DNA of 17,581 nt from JAVKSM01 sp039583705. Lineage in GTDB: Bacteria > Actinomycetota > Actinomycetes > Mycobacteriales > Pseudonocardiaceae. The first letter of the stretch is position 1. Every line of letters begins with the position of its first letter. This document shows positions 8,185-15,111 of the stretch, piece after piece. The notes beneath the pieces are model-generated. The model ran no database searches, had not been told where the DNA came from, and saw nothing but the letters and a program-made list of their open reading frames with translations. Position numbers and translations under genes: made by a program. The DNA lies in the NCBI GenBank assembly GCA_039583705.1, contig JAVKSM010000065.1, forward strand, positions 1-17,581, read 5' to 3'.

Positions 8185-8212
8185 TCGGCGACCCGGGAAA
8201 CCGGGTCGCCGA
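8185..8212. other. 12-bp perfect hairpin with GAAA loop over the argS -35 region
   Basis: Bases 8185-8196 pair completely with 8201-8212, leaving the tetraloop GAAA at 8197-8200. In plus-strand RNA this is a GNRA loop closed by a G-C pair, very stable. The right arm overlaps the place where the argS -35 element should lie. It could be an operator, a transcription barrier between argS and upstream reads, or the end of an unseen plus-strand RNA. Confidence 0.5.
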
Positions 8213-8236
8213 CCGCGCGGGCGTGCTCCGTAGAAT
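8209..8236 (+). promoter_or_regulatory. candidate argS promoter giving a leaderless mRNA
   Basis: TAGAAT at 8231-8236 is a good actinobacterial -10. Seven nt later comes GTG 8244, the argS start, so transcription would begin at or next to the start codon. No ribosome site precedes that GTG, which agrees. The -35 is weak (CCGACC at 8209-8214, 16-bp spacer). Confidence 0.45.
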
Positions 8237-8243
8237 TCGGGCG

Positions 8244-9899
8244 GTGACCCCCGCTGCTCTCGCCGAGCTGCTCCGCGACGTCGCCAGCGACGTGCTGGCG
8301 AACCACGGTCTGGACGTCGACGCGCTGCCGAGCACGGTCGTGGTGGAGCGCCCGCGCAACCCTGAGCACGGCGACTATGCCACCAACCTCGCGTTGCAGA
8401 GTGCCAAGCGGGTCGGCGTCGCGCCCCGCGAGCTGGCCGGCTGGCTGGCCGAGGCGCTCGCCGCGCGGGAGGGGATCGCCGCCGCCGAGGTCGCCGGCCC
8501 GGGATTCCTCAACCTGCGGCTGGCCGCCGAGGCGCAGGCAGCGGTGGTCCGGGAGATCAAGACCGCGGGGCAGTCCTACGGCTCGGGCGACGCGCTGGCC
8601 GCCCGCAAGCTCAACCTGGAGTTCGTCTCGGCGAACCCGACCGGGCCGCTGCACCTCGGCCACACCCGGTGGGCCGCCGTCGGTGACGCGCTGGGCCGGA
8701 TCCTCGCCTTCTCCGGGGGAGAGGTGACCCGCGAGTACTACTTCAACGACGCCGGCGGCCAGATCGAGCGGTTCGTCCGCTCGCTGGTCGCGGCGGCCAC
8801 CGGCGCCCCGCCGCCGGAGGACGGCTACCAGGGTGCCTACGTCGAGGACATCGCCGCCGAGGTGCTCAGGCAGGAACCCGGGGTGCTCGACCTGCCGCAG
8901 CGCGACGAGGTGTTCCGCCGGGTGGGCGTCGGCCTGATGTTCGACGCGATCAAGCGCTCGCTGCACGAGTTCGGCACCGACTTCGACGTGTGGTTCCACG
9001 AGCAGTCGCTGCACGACTCCGGCGCGGTGGACCGTGTCGTCGGGCAGCTCAAGGAGTCGGGCGCGCTGTACTTCGCAGATGGGGCCTGGTGGCTGCGCTC
9101 GAGCGGCTTCGGCGACGACAAGGACCGCCCGGTGATCAAGAGCGACGGGCGGCCCGCCTACATCGCCGGAGACATCGCCTACTACGCCGACAAGCGGGCC
9201 CGCGGCTTCGACCTGTGCATCTACATGTTCGGCGCCGACCACCACGGCTACGTCGGCCGGCTGAAGGCGGCCGCGGCGGCGCTGGGTGAGGACCCGGACA
9301 CGGTCGAGGTGCTCATCGGGCAGTTGGTCAACCTCGTGCGCGGCGGCGCGCCGGTGCGGATGAGCAAGCGGGCGGGCACCGTCGTCACGATGGAGGACCT
9401 CGTCGAGGCGATCGGGGTGGACGCGGCCCGGTACGCCATGGTCCGCTCCTCCGTGGACTCCACGCTGGAGATCGACCTTGACACCTGGTCCAAGCGCACC
9501 AACGACAACCCGGTGTTCTACGTCCAGTACGCCCACGCCCGGCTCGCCTCGCTGGACCGCAACGCCGCCGACCTGGGCATAGCGGCCGGCGACGTGGCGG
9601 ACGCGCGGCTCGGCCTGCTGGACCACCCCCGGGAGGGCGACCTCGTGCGCACCCTCGGCGAGTTCCCGCAGGTCGTCGCCACCGCCGCCGTGCTGCGGGA
9701 GCCGCATCGGGTCGCCCGTTACCTGGAAGGGCTGGCGGGGGCCTACCACCGCTTCTACGACACCTGTCGGGTGTTGCCGGTGGGCGACGAGCCGGTAGGC
9801 CCGCTGCACGTGGCCCGGCTGCACCTGTGCGGCGCCGCCCGCCAGGTGCTCGAGAACGGTCTCGGGCTGCTCGGCGTCAGCGCCCCGGAGCGGATGTGA
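8244..9899 (+). CDS. argS: arginyl-tRNA synthetase
   Basis: This class I synthetase joins arginine to tRNA-Arg with ATP in the cytosol. The 551-residue product has the usual ArgS length. Near the N-terminus, the VERPRNPEHGDYATNLAL block is typical of the ArgS Add-1 domain. The HIGH signature appears as HLGH from H137 within SANPTGPLHLGHTR, and the KMSKS signature as RMSKR with M373. The DALR-type anticodon domain follows and ends GLLGVSAPERM. GTG 8244 is chosen because homology begins there, TAGAAT lies seven nt upstream and an upstream extension would have to translate the tRNA-Arg region. The stop overlaps the lysA start by four bases (GTGA), so the two are probably co-transcribed; an argS-lysA operon is known from corynebacteria. 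A tRNA-Arg gene lies divergently just upstream. Confidence 0.97.
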   Translation: MTPAALAELLRDVASDVLANHGLDVDALPSTVVVERPRNPEHGDYATNLALQSAKRVGVAPRELAGWLAEALAAREGIAAAEVAGPGFLNLRLAAEAQAAVVREIKTAGQSYGSGDALAARKLNLEFVSANPTGPLHLGHTRWAAVGDALGRILAFSGGEVTREYYFNDAGGQIERFVRSLVAAATGAPPPEDGYQGAYVEDIAAEVLRQEPGVLDLPQRDEVFRRVGVGLMFDAIKRSLHEFGTDFDVWFHEQSLHDSGAVDRVVGQLKESGALYFADGAWWLRSSGFGDDKDRPVIKSDGRPAYIAGDIAYYADKRARGFDLCIYMFGADHHGYVGRLKAAAAALGEDPDTVEVLIGQLVNLVRGGAPVRMSKRAGTVVTMEDLVEAIGVDAARYAMVRSSVDSTLEIDLDTWSKRTNDNPVFYVQYAHARLASLDRNAADLGIAAGDVADARLGLLDHPREGDLVRTLGEFPQVVATAAVLREPHRVARYLEGLAGAYHRFYDTCRVLPVGDEPVGPLHVARLHLCGAARQVLENGLGLLGVSAPERM

Positions 9900-11326
9900 G
9901 GGCACATCCCGCCGGTCCCCGGCACGCCGAAGTCCTGCCGGCGCAGCACGACGCGCCGCCCGAACCGTCCGGTGTGGACGCCCTGGGTGCGCTGCCGGCG
10001 CAGGTGTGGCCACGCGGCGCCCGACGCGCCGGGGACGGTGTCGTGCGCCTGGGCGGGGTGGGGGTCGACGAGCTCGCGCGGCGGTACGGCACGCCGTTGT
10101 TCGTCGTCGACGAGGCCGATTTCCTCGGCCGTTGCGCCGAGCACGCCGCGGCCTTCGGTGATCCGGCGCTGGTGCACTACGCGGCCAAGGCCTTCCTGTG
10201 CTCCGAGGTCGCGCGCTGGGTCGGCGCGGCCGGCCTGGGGATGGACGTCTGTACCGGCGGCGAGCTGGCGCTGGCGCTGCGGGCCGGCTTCCCCACCGAG
10301 CGGATCACGATGCACGGCAACAACAAGTCGGTGGCCGAACTGGAGGCTGCGGTGACCGCCGGGGTCGGCACCGTGGTGCTCGACTCGTTCGCCGAGATCG
10401 CGCGCCTCGACGAGGTGGCGAGCCGGTGGGGGGTGGCGCAGCCGGTGATGGTGCGGGTCACGGTCGGCGTCGAGGCTCACACCCACGAGTTCATCGCCAC
10501 CGCCCACGAGGACCAGAAGTTCGGCTTCTCGCTCGCCGGCGGGGACGCCGCCGAGGCGGTGCGCCGGGTGCTCAAGTGCCGCGGCCTGCGGCTGGTGGGG
10601 CTGCACAGCCACATCGGCTCGCAGATCTTCGACGCCGACGGCTTCGCGGTCGCGGCGCACCGGGTCGTCGGGCTGCTCACCCAGATCCGCGACGAGCACG
10701 GCGAGCCGGCGCTGGCCGAGGTGTCCACCCTGGACCTGGGTGGGGGCATGGGCATCGCCTATACCCCGGCGGACGACCCGCCCCCGGTCGCCGAGCTGGC
10801 AGAGAAGCTGCGCGACATCGTCGAGCAGGAGTGCCGGCTGGCCGGGTTGGCCGTGCCGCGGGTGGCCGTCGAGCCGGGCCGGGCGATCGCCGGGCCCGGC
10901 ACGGTCACGCTCTACACCGTGGGCACCGTCAAAGACGTCGAGCTGGGCGGCGGGCAGCGCCGGTGCTACGTCAGCATCGACGGCGGGATGAGCGACAACA
11001 TACGCACCGCGCTCTACGACGCGAGCTACGACTGCCGGCTGGTGTCCAGGGCAGCCGGGGCCGAGGCCAACCCGACGCTCTGTCGCGTCGTGGGCAAGCA
11101 CTGCGAGACCGGCGACGTCGTGGTCCGCGACTGCTGGCTGCCCGACGACATCGCTGCCGGCGACCTGCTCGCCGTCGCTGCCACTGGTGCCTACTGCTAT
11201 GCGATGTCCAGCGTCTACAACCTGCTGCCGCGGCCTGCGGTGGTGGCGGTGCGCGACGGCGACGCGCGGGTGCTGCTGCGCCGGGAGAGCGTCGAGGACG
11301 TGTTCCGCCTGGAGACCGGTCCGTGA
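9896..11326 (+). CDS. lysA: diaminopimelate decarboxylase
   Basis: LysA removes CO2 from meso-diaminopimelate to give L-lysine, the last step of lysine synthesis, using pyridoxal phosphate. The 476-residue protein shows the alanine-racemase-like barrel and its landmarks: the PLP lysine K98 in YAAKAFL, HSHIGSQ, the glycine-rich loop GGGMGIAYTP, EPGRAI and the C-terminal CETGD from C403 that completes the dimer active site. The N-terminus VRAHPAGPRHAEVLP is the form common in actinobacteria, and GGAG precedes GTG 9896 at a good distance. The start shares GTGA with the argS stop, and the lysA stop shares GTGA with hom, so translational coupling is likely. It uses the same aspartate-semialdehyde-derived pool as the next gene. 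Confidence 0.97.
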   Translation: MRAHPAGPRHAEVLPAQHDAPPEPSGVDALGALPAQVWPRGARRAGDGVVRLGGVGVDELARRYGTPLFVVDEADFLGRCAEHAAAFGDPALVHYAAKAFLCSEVARWVGAAGLGMDVCTGGELALALRAGFPTERITMHGNNKSVAELEAAVTAGVGTVVLDSFAEIARLDEVASRWGVAQPVMVRVTVGVEAHTHEFIATAHEDQKFGFSLAGGDAAEAVRRVLKCRGLRLVGLHSHIGSQIFDADGFAVAAHRVVGLLTQIRDEHGEPALAEVSTLDLGGGMGIAYTPADDPPPVAELAEKLRDIVEQECRLAGLAVPRVAVEPGRAIAGPGTVTLYTVGTVKDVELGGGQRRCYVSIDGGMSDNIRTALYDASYDCRLVSRAAGAEANPTLCRVVGKHCETGDVVVRDCWLPDDIAAGDLLAVAATGAYCYAMSSVYNLLPRPAVVAVRDGDARVLLRRESVEDVFRLETGP

Positions 11327-12678
11327 CCGCCGCGGTCCGCGTGGCACTGCTGGGCTGCGGCACGGTCGGGACACAGGTGGTCCGGCTGCTCTGCCAGCAC
11401 GCCGTTGACCTGGCCGCCCGCGTCGGCGCGCCGTTGGAGCTGGCCGGGGTCGCCGTGCGACGCCCCCACCGCCACCCCGACCTCCCACCCGACCTCGTGA
11501 CGACCGACGCGGCGGCGCTGGTCGCCCGGGAGGACGTCGACGTCGTCGTCGAGGTCATCGGGGGCCTCGAGCCCGCCCGCAGCCTGCTGCTCGACGCGCT
11601 GAAGGCGGGTCGGCCGGTCGTCACCGCGAACAAGGCACTGCTGGCCGAGGACGGCGCGGCGCTGGCGGAGGCCGCCGACGCCTCGGGGGCGGACCTGTAC
11701 TACGAGGCGGCGGTGGCGGGCGCGATCCCGCTGCTGCGCCCGCTGCGGGAGTCGCTGGCCGGTGACCGCATCACCCGGGTCGCCGGGATCGTGAACGGCA
11801 CCACGAACTACATCCTCTCCGCGATGGACGCCTCCGGCGCCAGCTATCCCGAGGCGTTGCAGGAGGCCATCCGGCTGGGCTATGCCGAGGCCGACCCGAG
11901 TGCCGACGTCGACGGCTACGACGCGGCGTCGAAGGCGGCAATCCTCGCCTCGCTGGCCTTCCACAGCCGGGTCACCGCCGCTGACGTGCACCGCGAGGGC
12001 ATCCGCGCGGTCGCGGCCTCCGATGTCGCCGCCGCCCGCACGCTGGGCTGCACGGTCAAGCTGCTGGCGATCTGCGAGCGGGTCCCCGCGTCGGCCGGCG
12101 AGTCCGTCTCCGCCCGGGTGTATCCCGCGATGATCCCACGCAGCCACCCGCTGGCCGCGGTCGGCGAGGCGTACAACGCCGTGTTCATCGAGGCCGAGGC
12201 GGCCGGCCAGCTCATGTTCTACGGCCAGGGAGCGGGTGGCGGGCCGACCGCGAGCGCCGTACTGGGTGACCTGGTGGCGGTGGCCCGGAACCGCGTGGCG
12301 GGGGGGCGGAACCGTGTGGCGGGGGGGCGGGGACCGCGCGAGTCGACCTACGCGGGCCTGCCGGTGCGCCCGATGGGCGAGACGCCGACCCGCTACCACG
12401 TCAGCCTTGACGTCGCCGACCGCGCGGGCGTGCTCGCCCAGGTCGCCGGGGTGTTCGCCGAGCACGGGGTGAGCATCGCCGCGGTGCGCCAGGAGGGCCG
12501 CGGCGAGCCAGGCTCCGGGGACGCCACACTGGTCATCGTGACGCACTCCGCACCGGACGCGGCGCTGCGGGCCACCGTCGACGCGCTCACCCGCCGGGAC
12601 GCCGTCCGCGGTGTCGACTCCGTGCTGCGGGTGGAGGGGCTCGGCCGTCCCGTGACAGCGATCGGGGTGGAAGGGTGA
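11323..12678 (+). CDS. hom: homoserine dehydrogenase with C-terminal ACT domain
   Basis: Hom reduces aspartate semialdehyde to homoserine with NAD(P)H, the branch step toward threonine and methionine. The 451-residue protein opens with a Rossmann loop GCGTVG at residues 11-16. The catalytic lysine K104 is in TANKALLAE and the NGTTNY block starts at N158. An ACT domain (about 358-435, YHVSLDVADRAGVLAQVAGVF) suggests threonine feedback control, as in other actinobacterial Hom enzymes. GTG 11323 has GGAG eight nt upstream and shares GTGA with lysA. An unusual linker at 322-335 contains RNRVAGG twice in a row, encoded by a 21-bp duplication with two runs of seven G. It lies between the catalytic and ACT parts, so it may be tolerated. 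Earlier starts in the same frame would run through lysA. Confidence 0.97.
   Translation: MTAAVRVALLGCGTVGTQVVRLLCQHAVDLAARVGAPLELAGVAVRRPHRHPDLPPDLVTTDAAALVAREDVDVVVEVIGGLEPARSLLLDALKAGRPVVTANKALLAEDGAALAEAADASGADLYYEAAVAGAIPLLRPLRESLAGDRITRVAGIVNGTTNYILSAMDASGASYPEALQEAIRLGYAEADPSADVDGYDAASKAAILASLAFHSRVTAADVHREGIRAVAASDVAAARTLGCTVKLLAICERVPASAGESVSARVYPAMIPRSHPLAAVGEAYNAVFIEAEAAGQLMFYGQGAGGGPTASAVLGDLVAVARNRVAGGRNRVAGGRGPRESTYAGLPVRPMGETPTRYHVSLDVADRAGVLAQVAGVFAEHGVSIAAVRQEGRGEPGSGDATLVIVTHSAPDAALRATVDALTRRDAVRGVDSVLRVEGLGRPVTAIGVEG
12286..12327 (+). repeat. 21-bp tandem duplication inside hom with two G7 runs
   Basis: Copies at 12286-12306 and 12307-12327 differ at one base (CGGAACCGcGTGG versus CGGAACCGtGTGG), and each ends in seven G. 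Together they encode RNRVAGG twice. The unit keeps the reading frame. The G runs are potential slippage sites. Confidence 0.9.
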
Positions 12679-13772
12679 CGACGCCCGCGGCGCCGACCCG
12701 ACCGGCCCGACCGGCATGGCCGGACTGGCCGGGTGTGATCGAGGCCTACCGGGACCGAATGCCGGTGGCGCCCGGCTGGCGGGTGGTCACCCTCGGGGAG
12801 GGTGGCACCCCGCTCGTGCCGGCCCCGCACCTGTCGGAGCTGACCGGCTGCGAGGTGCTGCTCAAGGTCGAGGGCGGTAACCCGACCGGGTCGTTCAAGG
12901 ACCGCGGCATGACCGTCGCGGTCACCGACGCTCTGGCCCGGGGCGCCGAGGCGGTGATCTGCGCCTCCACCGGCAACACCTCCGCATCCGCAGCCGCCTA
13001 CTGCGCGCGGACCCCGCTGACCTGCGCGGTGCTGGTCCCGCAGGGCAAGATCGCGCTGGGCAAGCTGGCGCAGGCCACGGCGCACGGCGCGCGGGTCCTC
13101 CAGGTCGACGGCAGTTTCGACGACTGCCTGGAGCTCGCCCGCAAGACCGCAGTCGAGCACCCTGTCGCGCTCGTGAACTCCGTGAACCCGGCCCGGATCG
13201 AGGGCCAGAAGAGCGCGGCGTTCGAGGTGTGCGACGTGCTGGGCCGCGCCCCTGACGTGCACTGCCTTCCGGTCGGCAACGCCGGCAACATCACCGCCTA
13301 CTGGCGGGGGTATCGCGAGTACCTGGCCGATGGCGTGATTTCCGCCACTCCACGAATGATCGGCATCCAGGCCGCGGGTGCCGCGCCGCTGGTGCACGGG
13401 GCGCCGGTGGCGCGGCCGGAGACGATCGCCACCGCGATCCGGATCGGCGCGCCCGCCTCCTGGCAGGGAGCCACCACCGCCCGCGACGAGTCCGGCGGGC
13501 TTTTCGAGGCCGTGACCGACGAGGCGATCCTCACCGCCTACCGGCTGCTCGCCGCCCGCGAGGGGGTCTTCGTGGAACCCGCCTCGGCGGCGTCGGTGGC
13601 TGGTCTGCTGCGCCTGGTCGACGATGGCAGAGTGGCGCCGGGGTCGTTGGTGGTATGCACGGTCACCGGGCATGGCCTCAAGGACCCGGTCACCGCGCTC
13701 GCCGGGGTGCCCGAGCCCACCGTGCTGCCCTGCGACGTCATCGCCGTCGGCTTGGCGCTCAGGCTGACGTGA
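12675..13772 (+). CDS. thrC: threonine synthase
   Basis: ThrC converts O-phosphohomoserine to threonine and phosphate with pyridoxal phosphate. The 365-residue protein is of the short ThrC type found in Gram-positives. The PLP lysine K75 lies in the GGNPTGSFKDRGM motif. The CASTGNTSASAAAY block binds cofactor phosphate, followed by the glycine and asparagine stretch PVGNAGNITAYWRGY. The C-terminal part has FVEPASAASVAGL and VCTVTGHGLKDP, both conserved in the family. GTG 12675 shares GTGA with the hom stop. A purine-rich GGTGGAAGG lies directly before it, and coupling to hom translation is likely. The substrate is supplied by the next gene, thrB. Confidence 0.97.
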   Translation: MTTPAAPTRPARPAWPDWPGVIEAYRDRMPVAPGWRVVTLGEGGTPLVPAPHLSELTGCEVLLKVEGGNPTGSFKDRGMTVAVTDALARGAEAVICASTGNTSASAAAYCARTPLTCAVLVPQGKIALGKLAQATAHGARVLQVDGSFDDCLELARKTAVEHPVALVNSVNPARIEGQKSAAFEVCDVLGRAPDVHCLPVGNAGNITAYWRGYREYLADGVISATPRMIGIQAAGAAPLVHGAPVARPETIATAIRIGAPASWQGATTARDESGGLFEAVTDEAILTAYRLLAAREGVFVEPASAASVAGLLRLVDDGRVAPGSLVVCTVTGHGLKDPVTALAGVPEPTVLPCDVIAVGLALRLT

Positions 13773-14662
13773 ACTCCAGGACCGGGGTGGCACGGGTGCG
13801 GGTGCCTGCCTCCGCGGCGAACCTGGGGCCTGGGTTCGACGCCCTGGGCTTGGCGCTGCAGCGCTACGACGAGGTCGAGCTCGGCCTGGCGGCCGACGGG
13901 CTCTGCGTCGAGGTCTCCGGTGAGGGGGCAGGTCGGGTACCGACCGACGGGCGCCACCTCGTCGTGCGGGCGGCGCTGGCGACCTTCGCCGCGTTGGGGG
14001 AGCGACCGCGCGGGCTGCGCCTGGTGTGCCGCAACGCCATCCCGCACTCGCGTGGGCTGGGCTCCTCGGCGGCCGCCGTGGTCGCCGGGGCGGTGGCCGC
14101 CCGGGCGCTCGTGCCCGACGGGGCGGCGCGGCTGGACGACACCGCGGTGCTGCGGCTGGCGGCGTCGTTCGAGAAGCACGCCGACAACGCCGCCGCCAGC
14201 CTCTTCGGCGGTTTGGCGCTGGCCTGGGCCGAAGCCGACGGGTTCCATGCGGTGCGCCTGGAGCCGCACCCGGACCTGGCCCCGGTCATGCTCGTGGCCG
14301 ACGCGACCTCGTCGACCGAGGTGACCCGCGGGCTGCTTCCGGCGTTGGTCCCGCTGGCCGACGCCGTGTTCACCGGGGGCCGCGCCGCACTCGGGCTGTA
14401 CGCGTTCACGGCCCGCCCCGACCTGCTCATGGCCGCCACCGAGGACCGGCTGCACCAGCCTTACCGACGGCCCGCCTACCCGGTCTCGGCGGAGCTCGTC
14501 GACACCCTGCGGGCCGCCGGGGTACCAGCGGCGATCTCCGGAGCCGGGCCCAGCGTGCTGGCGCTGCCACCCGGGGGCGGCCTGCCCGACGGCCTGCCGC
14601 TCGCCGATTTCACGGTGTGCCCGGTCGGCGTCGACCGGACCGGTGTCACCGTCGAAACCTGA
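13769..14662 (+). CDS. thrB: homoserine kinase (GHMP family)
   Basis: ThrB phosphorylates homoserine with ATP to make O-phosphohomoserine for ThrC. The 297-residue protein has the GHMP-kinase signatures: an N-terminal VRVPASAANLGPGFDALGLAL and the ATP-binding glycine-rich motif PHSRGLGSSAAA from P92. A C-terminal AAISGAGPSVLAL block completes it. GTG 13769 shares GTGA with the thrC stop but has little ribosome site of its own. GTG 13787, with AGGA five nt upstream, is an alternative that would still keep the first conserved block. It is the last gene of the argS-to-thrB set; 449 bp separate it from rho. Confidence 0.96.
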   Translation: MNSRTGVARVRVPASAANLGPGFDALGLALQRYDEVELGLAADGLCVEVSGEGAGRVPTDGRHLVVRAALATFAALGERPRGLRLVCRNAIPHSRGLGSSAAAVVAGAVAARALVPDGAARLDDTAVLRLAASFEKHADNAAASLFGGLALAWAEADGFHAVRLEPHPDLAPVMLVADATSSTEVTRGLLPALVPLADAVFTGGRAALGLYAFTARPDLLMAATEDRLHQPYRRPAYPVSAELVDTLRAAGVPAAISGAGPSVLALPPGGGLPDGLPLADFTVCPVGVDRTGVTVET

Positions 14663-14684
14663 CCCTGCCCCGAGTGCCGCCGAT

Positions 14685-14760
14685 GGACGTTTGGTGCCAC
14701 AGGGGGACGTTTTGGTGCCTCAGGCGGATGTTTCGTGAAGCCGGGCGTGACGTTACGTGG
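14685..14760 (+). repeat. imperfect direct repeats with 20-21-bp period after thrB
   Basis: GGACGTTTGGTGCCACAGG at 14685-14703, GGACGTTTTGGTGCCTCAGG at 14705-14724 and a more diverged GGATGTTTCGTGAAGCCGG at 14726-14744 follow each other. A weak fourth copy (TGACGTTACGTGG) starts at 14748. The spacing equals two helical turns, which would put each copy on the same face of DNA. Confidence 0.6.
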
Positions 14761-14802
14761 CGTGCGGTGGACGCGTGGGGAATACCGCGCCCGCCCCGGC
14801 TG

Positions 14803-14831
14803 TTGCCGCTAGTGCGCCGGGCGGCTACGCT
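14803..14831 (+). promoter_or_regulatory. candidate rho promoter
   Basis: TTGCCG at 14803-14808 and TACGCT at 14826-14831 are separated by exactly 17 bp, a good primary-sigma match for a high-GC genome. Transcription would start near 14838 and leave a leader of about 275 nt before rho. Confidence 0.5.
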
Positions 14832-14917
14832 CGGCAGCGAGCAACGGCCACGCGTGATCCGCGTCGGTGCCACCCCCGGGGCCTTCCGCCCGGGTCGCTC
14901 ACCGTCCTCCCGGTCGG

Positions 14918-14947
14918 TCTGATCCGCCGAGATCTGATCCGCTGAGG
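14918..14947 (+). repeat. 15-bp tandem pair in the rho leader
   Basis: TCTGATCCGCCGAGA is followed at once by TCTGATCCGCTGAGG, with 13 of 15 positions identical. Function is unknown; it may reflect slippage. Confidence 0.6.
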
Positions 14948-14996
14948 GCGCCGGCACCTGATCACAGCCGTGAACCGTTGGAACATGTTTCGTGGC

Positions 14997-15027
14997 CGCG
15001 GGTCGGTCTCTCAGACCGGATCCCGCG
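14997..15027 (+). promoter_or_regulatory. hairpin in the rho 5' leader
   Basis: The outer arms CGCGGG (14997-15002) and CCCGCG (15022-15027) pair, as do the inner arms CGGTCT (15004-15009) and AGACCG (15013-15018), around a CTC loop. A small internal bulge separates them. It lies 85 nt before the rho start and could take part in autogenous control, which is known for rho in other bacteria. Confidence 0.45.
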
Positions 15028-15111
15028 CTGCGATTGTGCCGCTCTGCGTCCCCGCGAGCGGCGAGTCCGCTGGGTCGAGCCAGCCGCTCGGCCCGGTTAG
15101 GAAGGACTTTC

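Larger units (their letters stand above)
14663..15111 (+). other. thrB-rho intergenic region
   Basis: No protein gene is supported here. The stretch holds a block of 20-21-bp imperfect direct repeats just after thrB, a candidate promoter, a 15-bp tandem pair and a strong hairpin in the probable rho leader. A 22-codon frame from GTG 14854 to TGA 14922 begins shortly after the predicted transcription start and could be a leader peptide, but nothing else supports it. Confidence 0.6.

Noticed and set aside
7815..8243. Open frame upstream of and in frame with argS
   Set aside because: It is antisense to the tRNA-Arg gene and has no similarity to ArgS; the family N-terminus begins at GTG 8244.
8025..10013. 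662-codon open frame on the minus strand
   Set aside because: It is antisense to argS and covers the spacer; it has no motifs and reflects GC-rich codon structure.
10198..11322. Long Arg/Gly-rich open frame leading into hom
   Set aside because: It overlaps lysA completely in another frame; composition is that of a high-GC shadow.
14685..14760. Short CRISPR array
   Set aside because: The copies are contiguous and decaying with no unique spacers, and no cas genes are nearby.
14992..15111. N-terminal extension of rho
   Set aside because: It has no Rho similarity, covers the leader hairpin, and the strong AGGAAGGA site points to GTG 15112.
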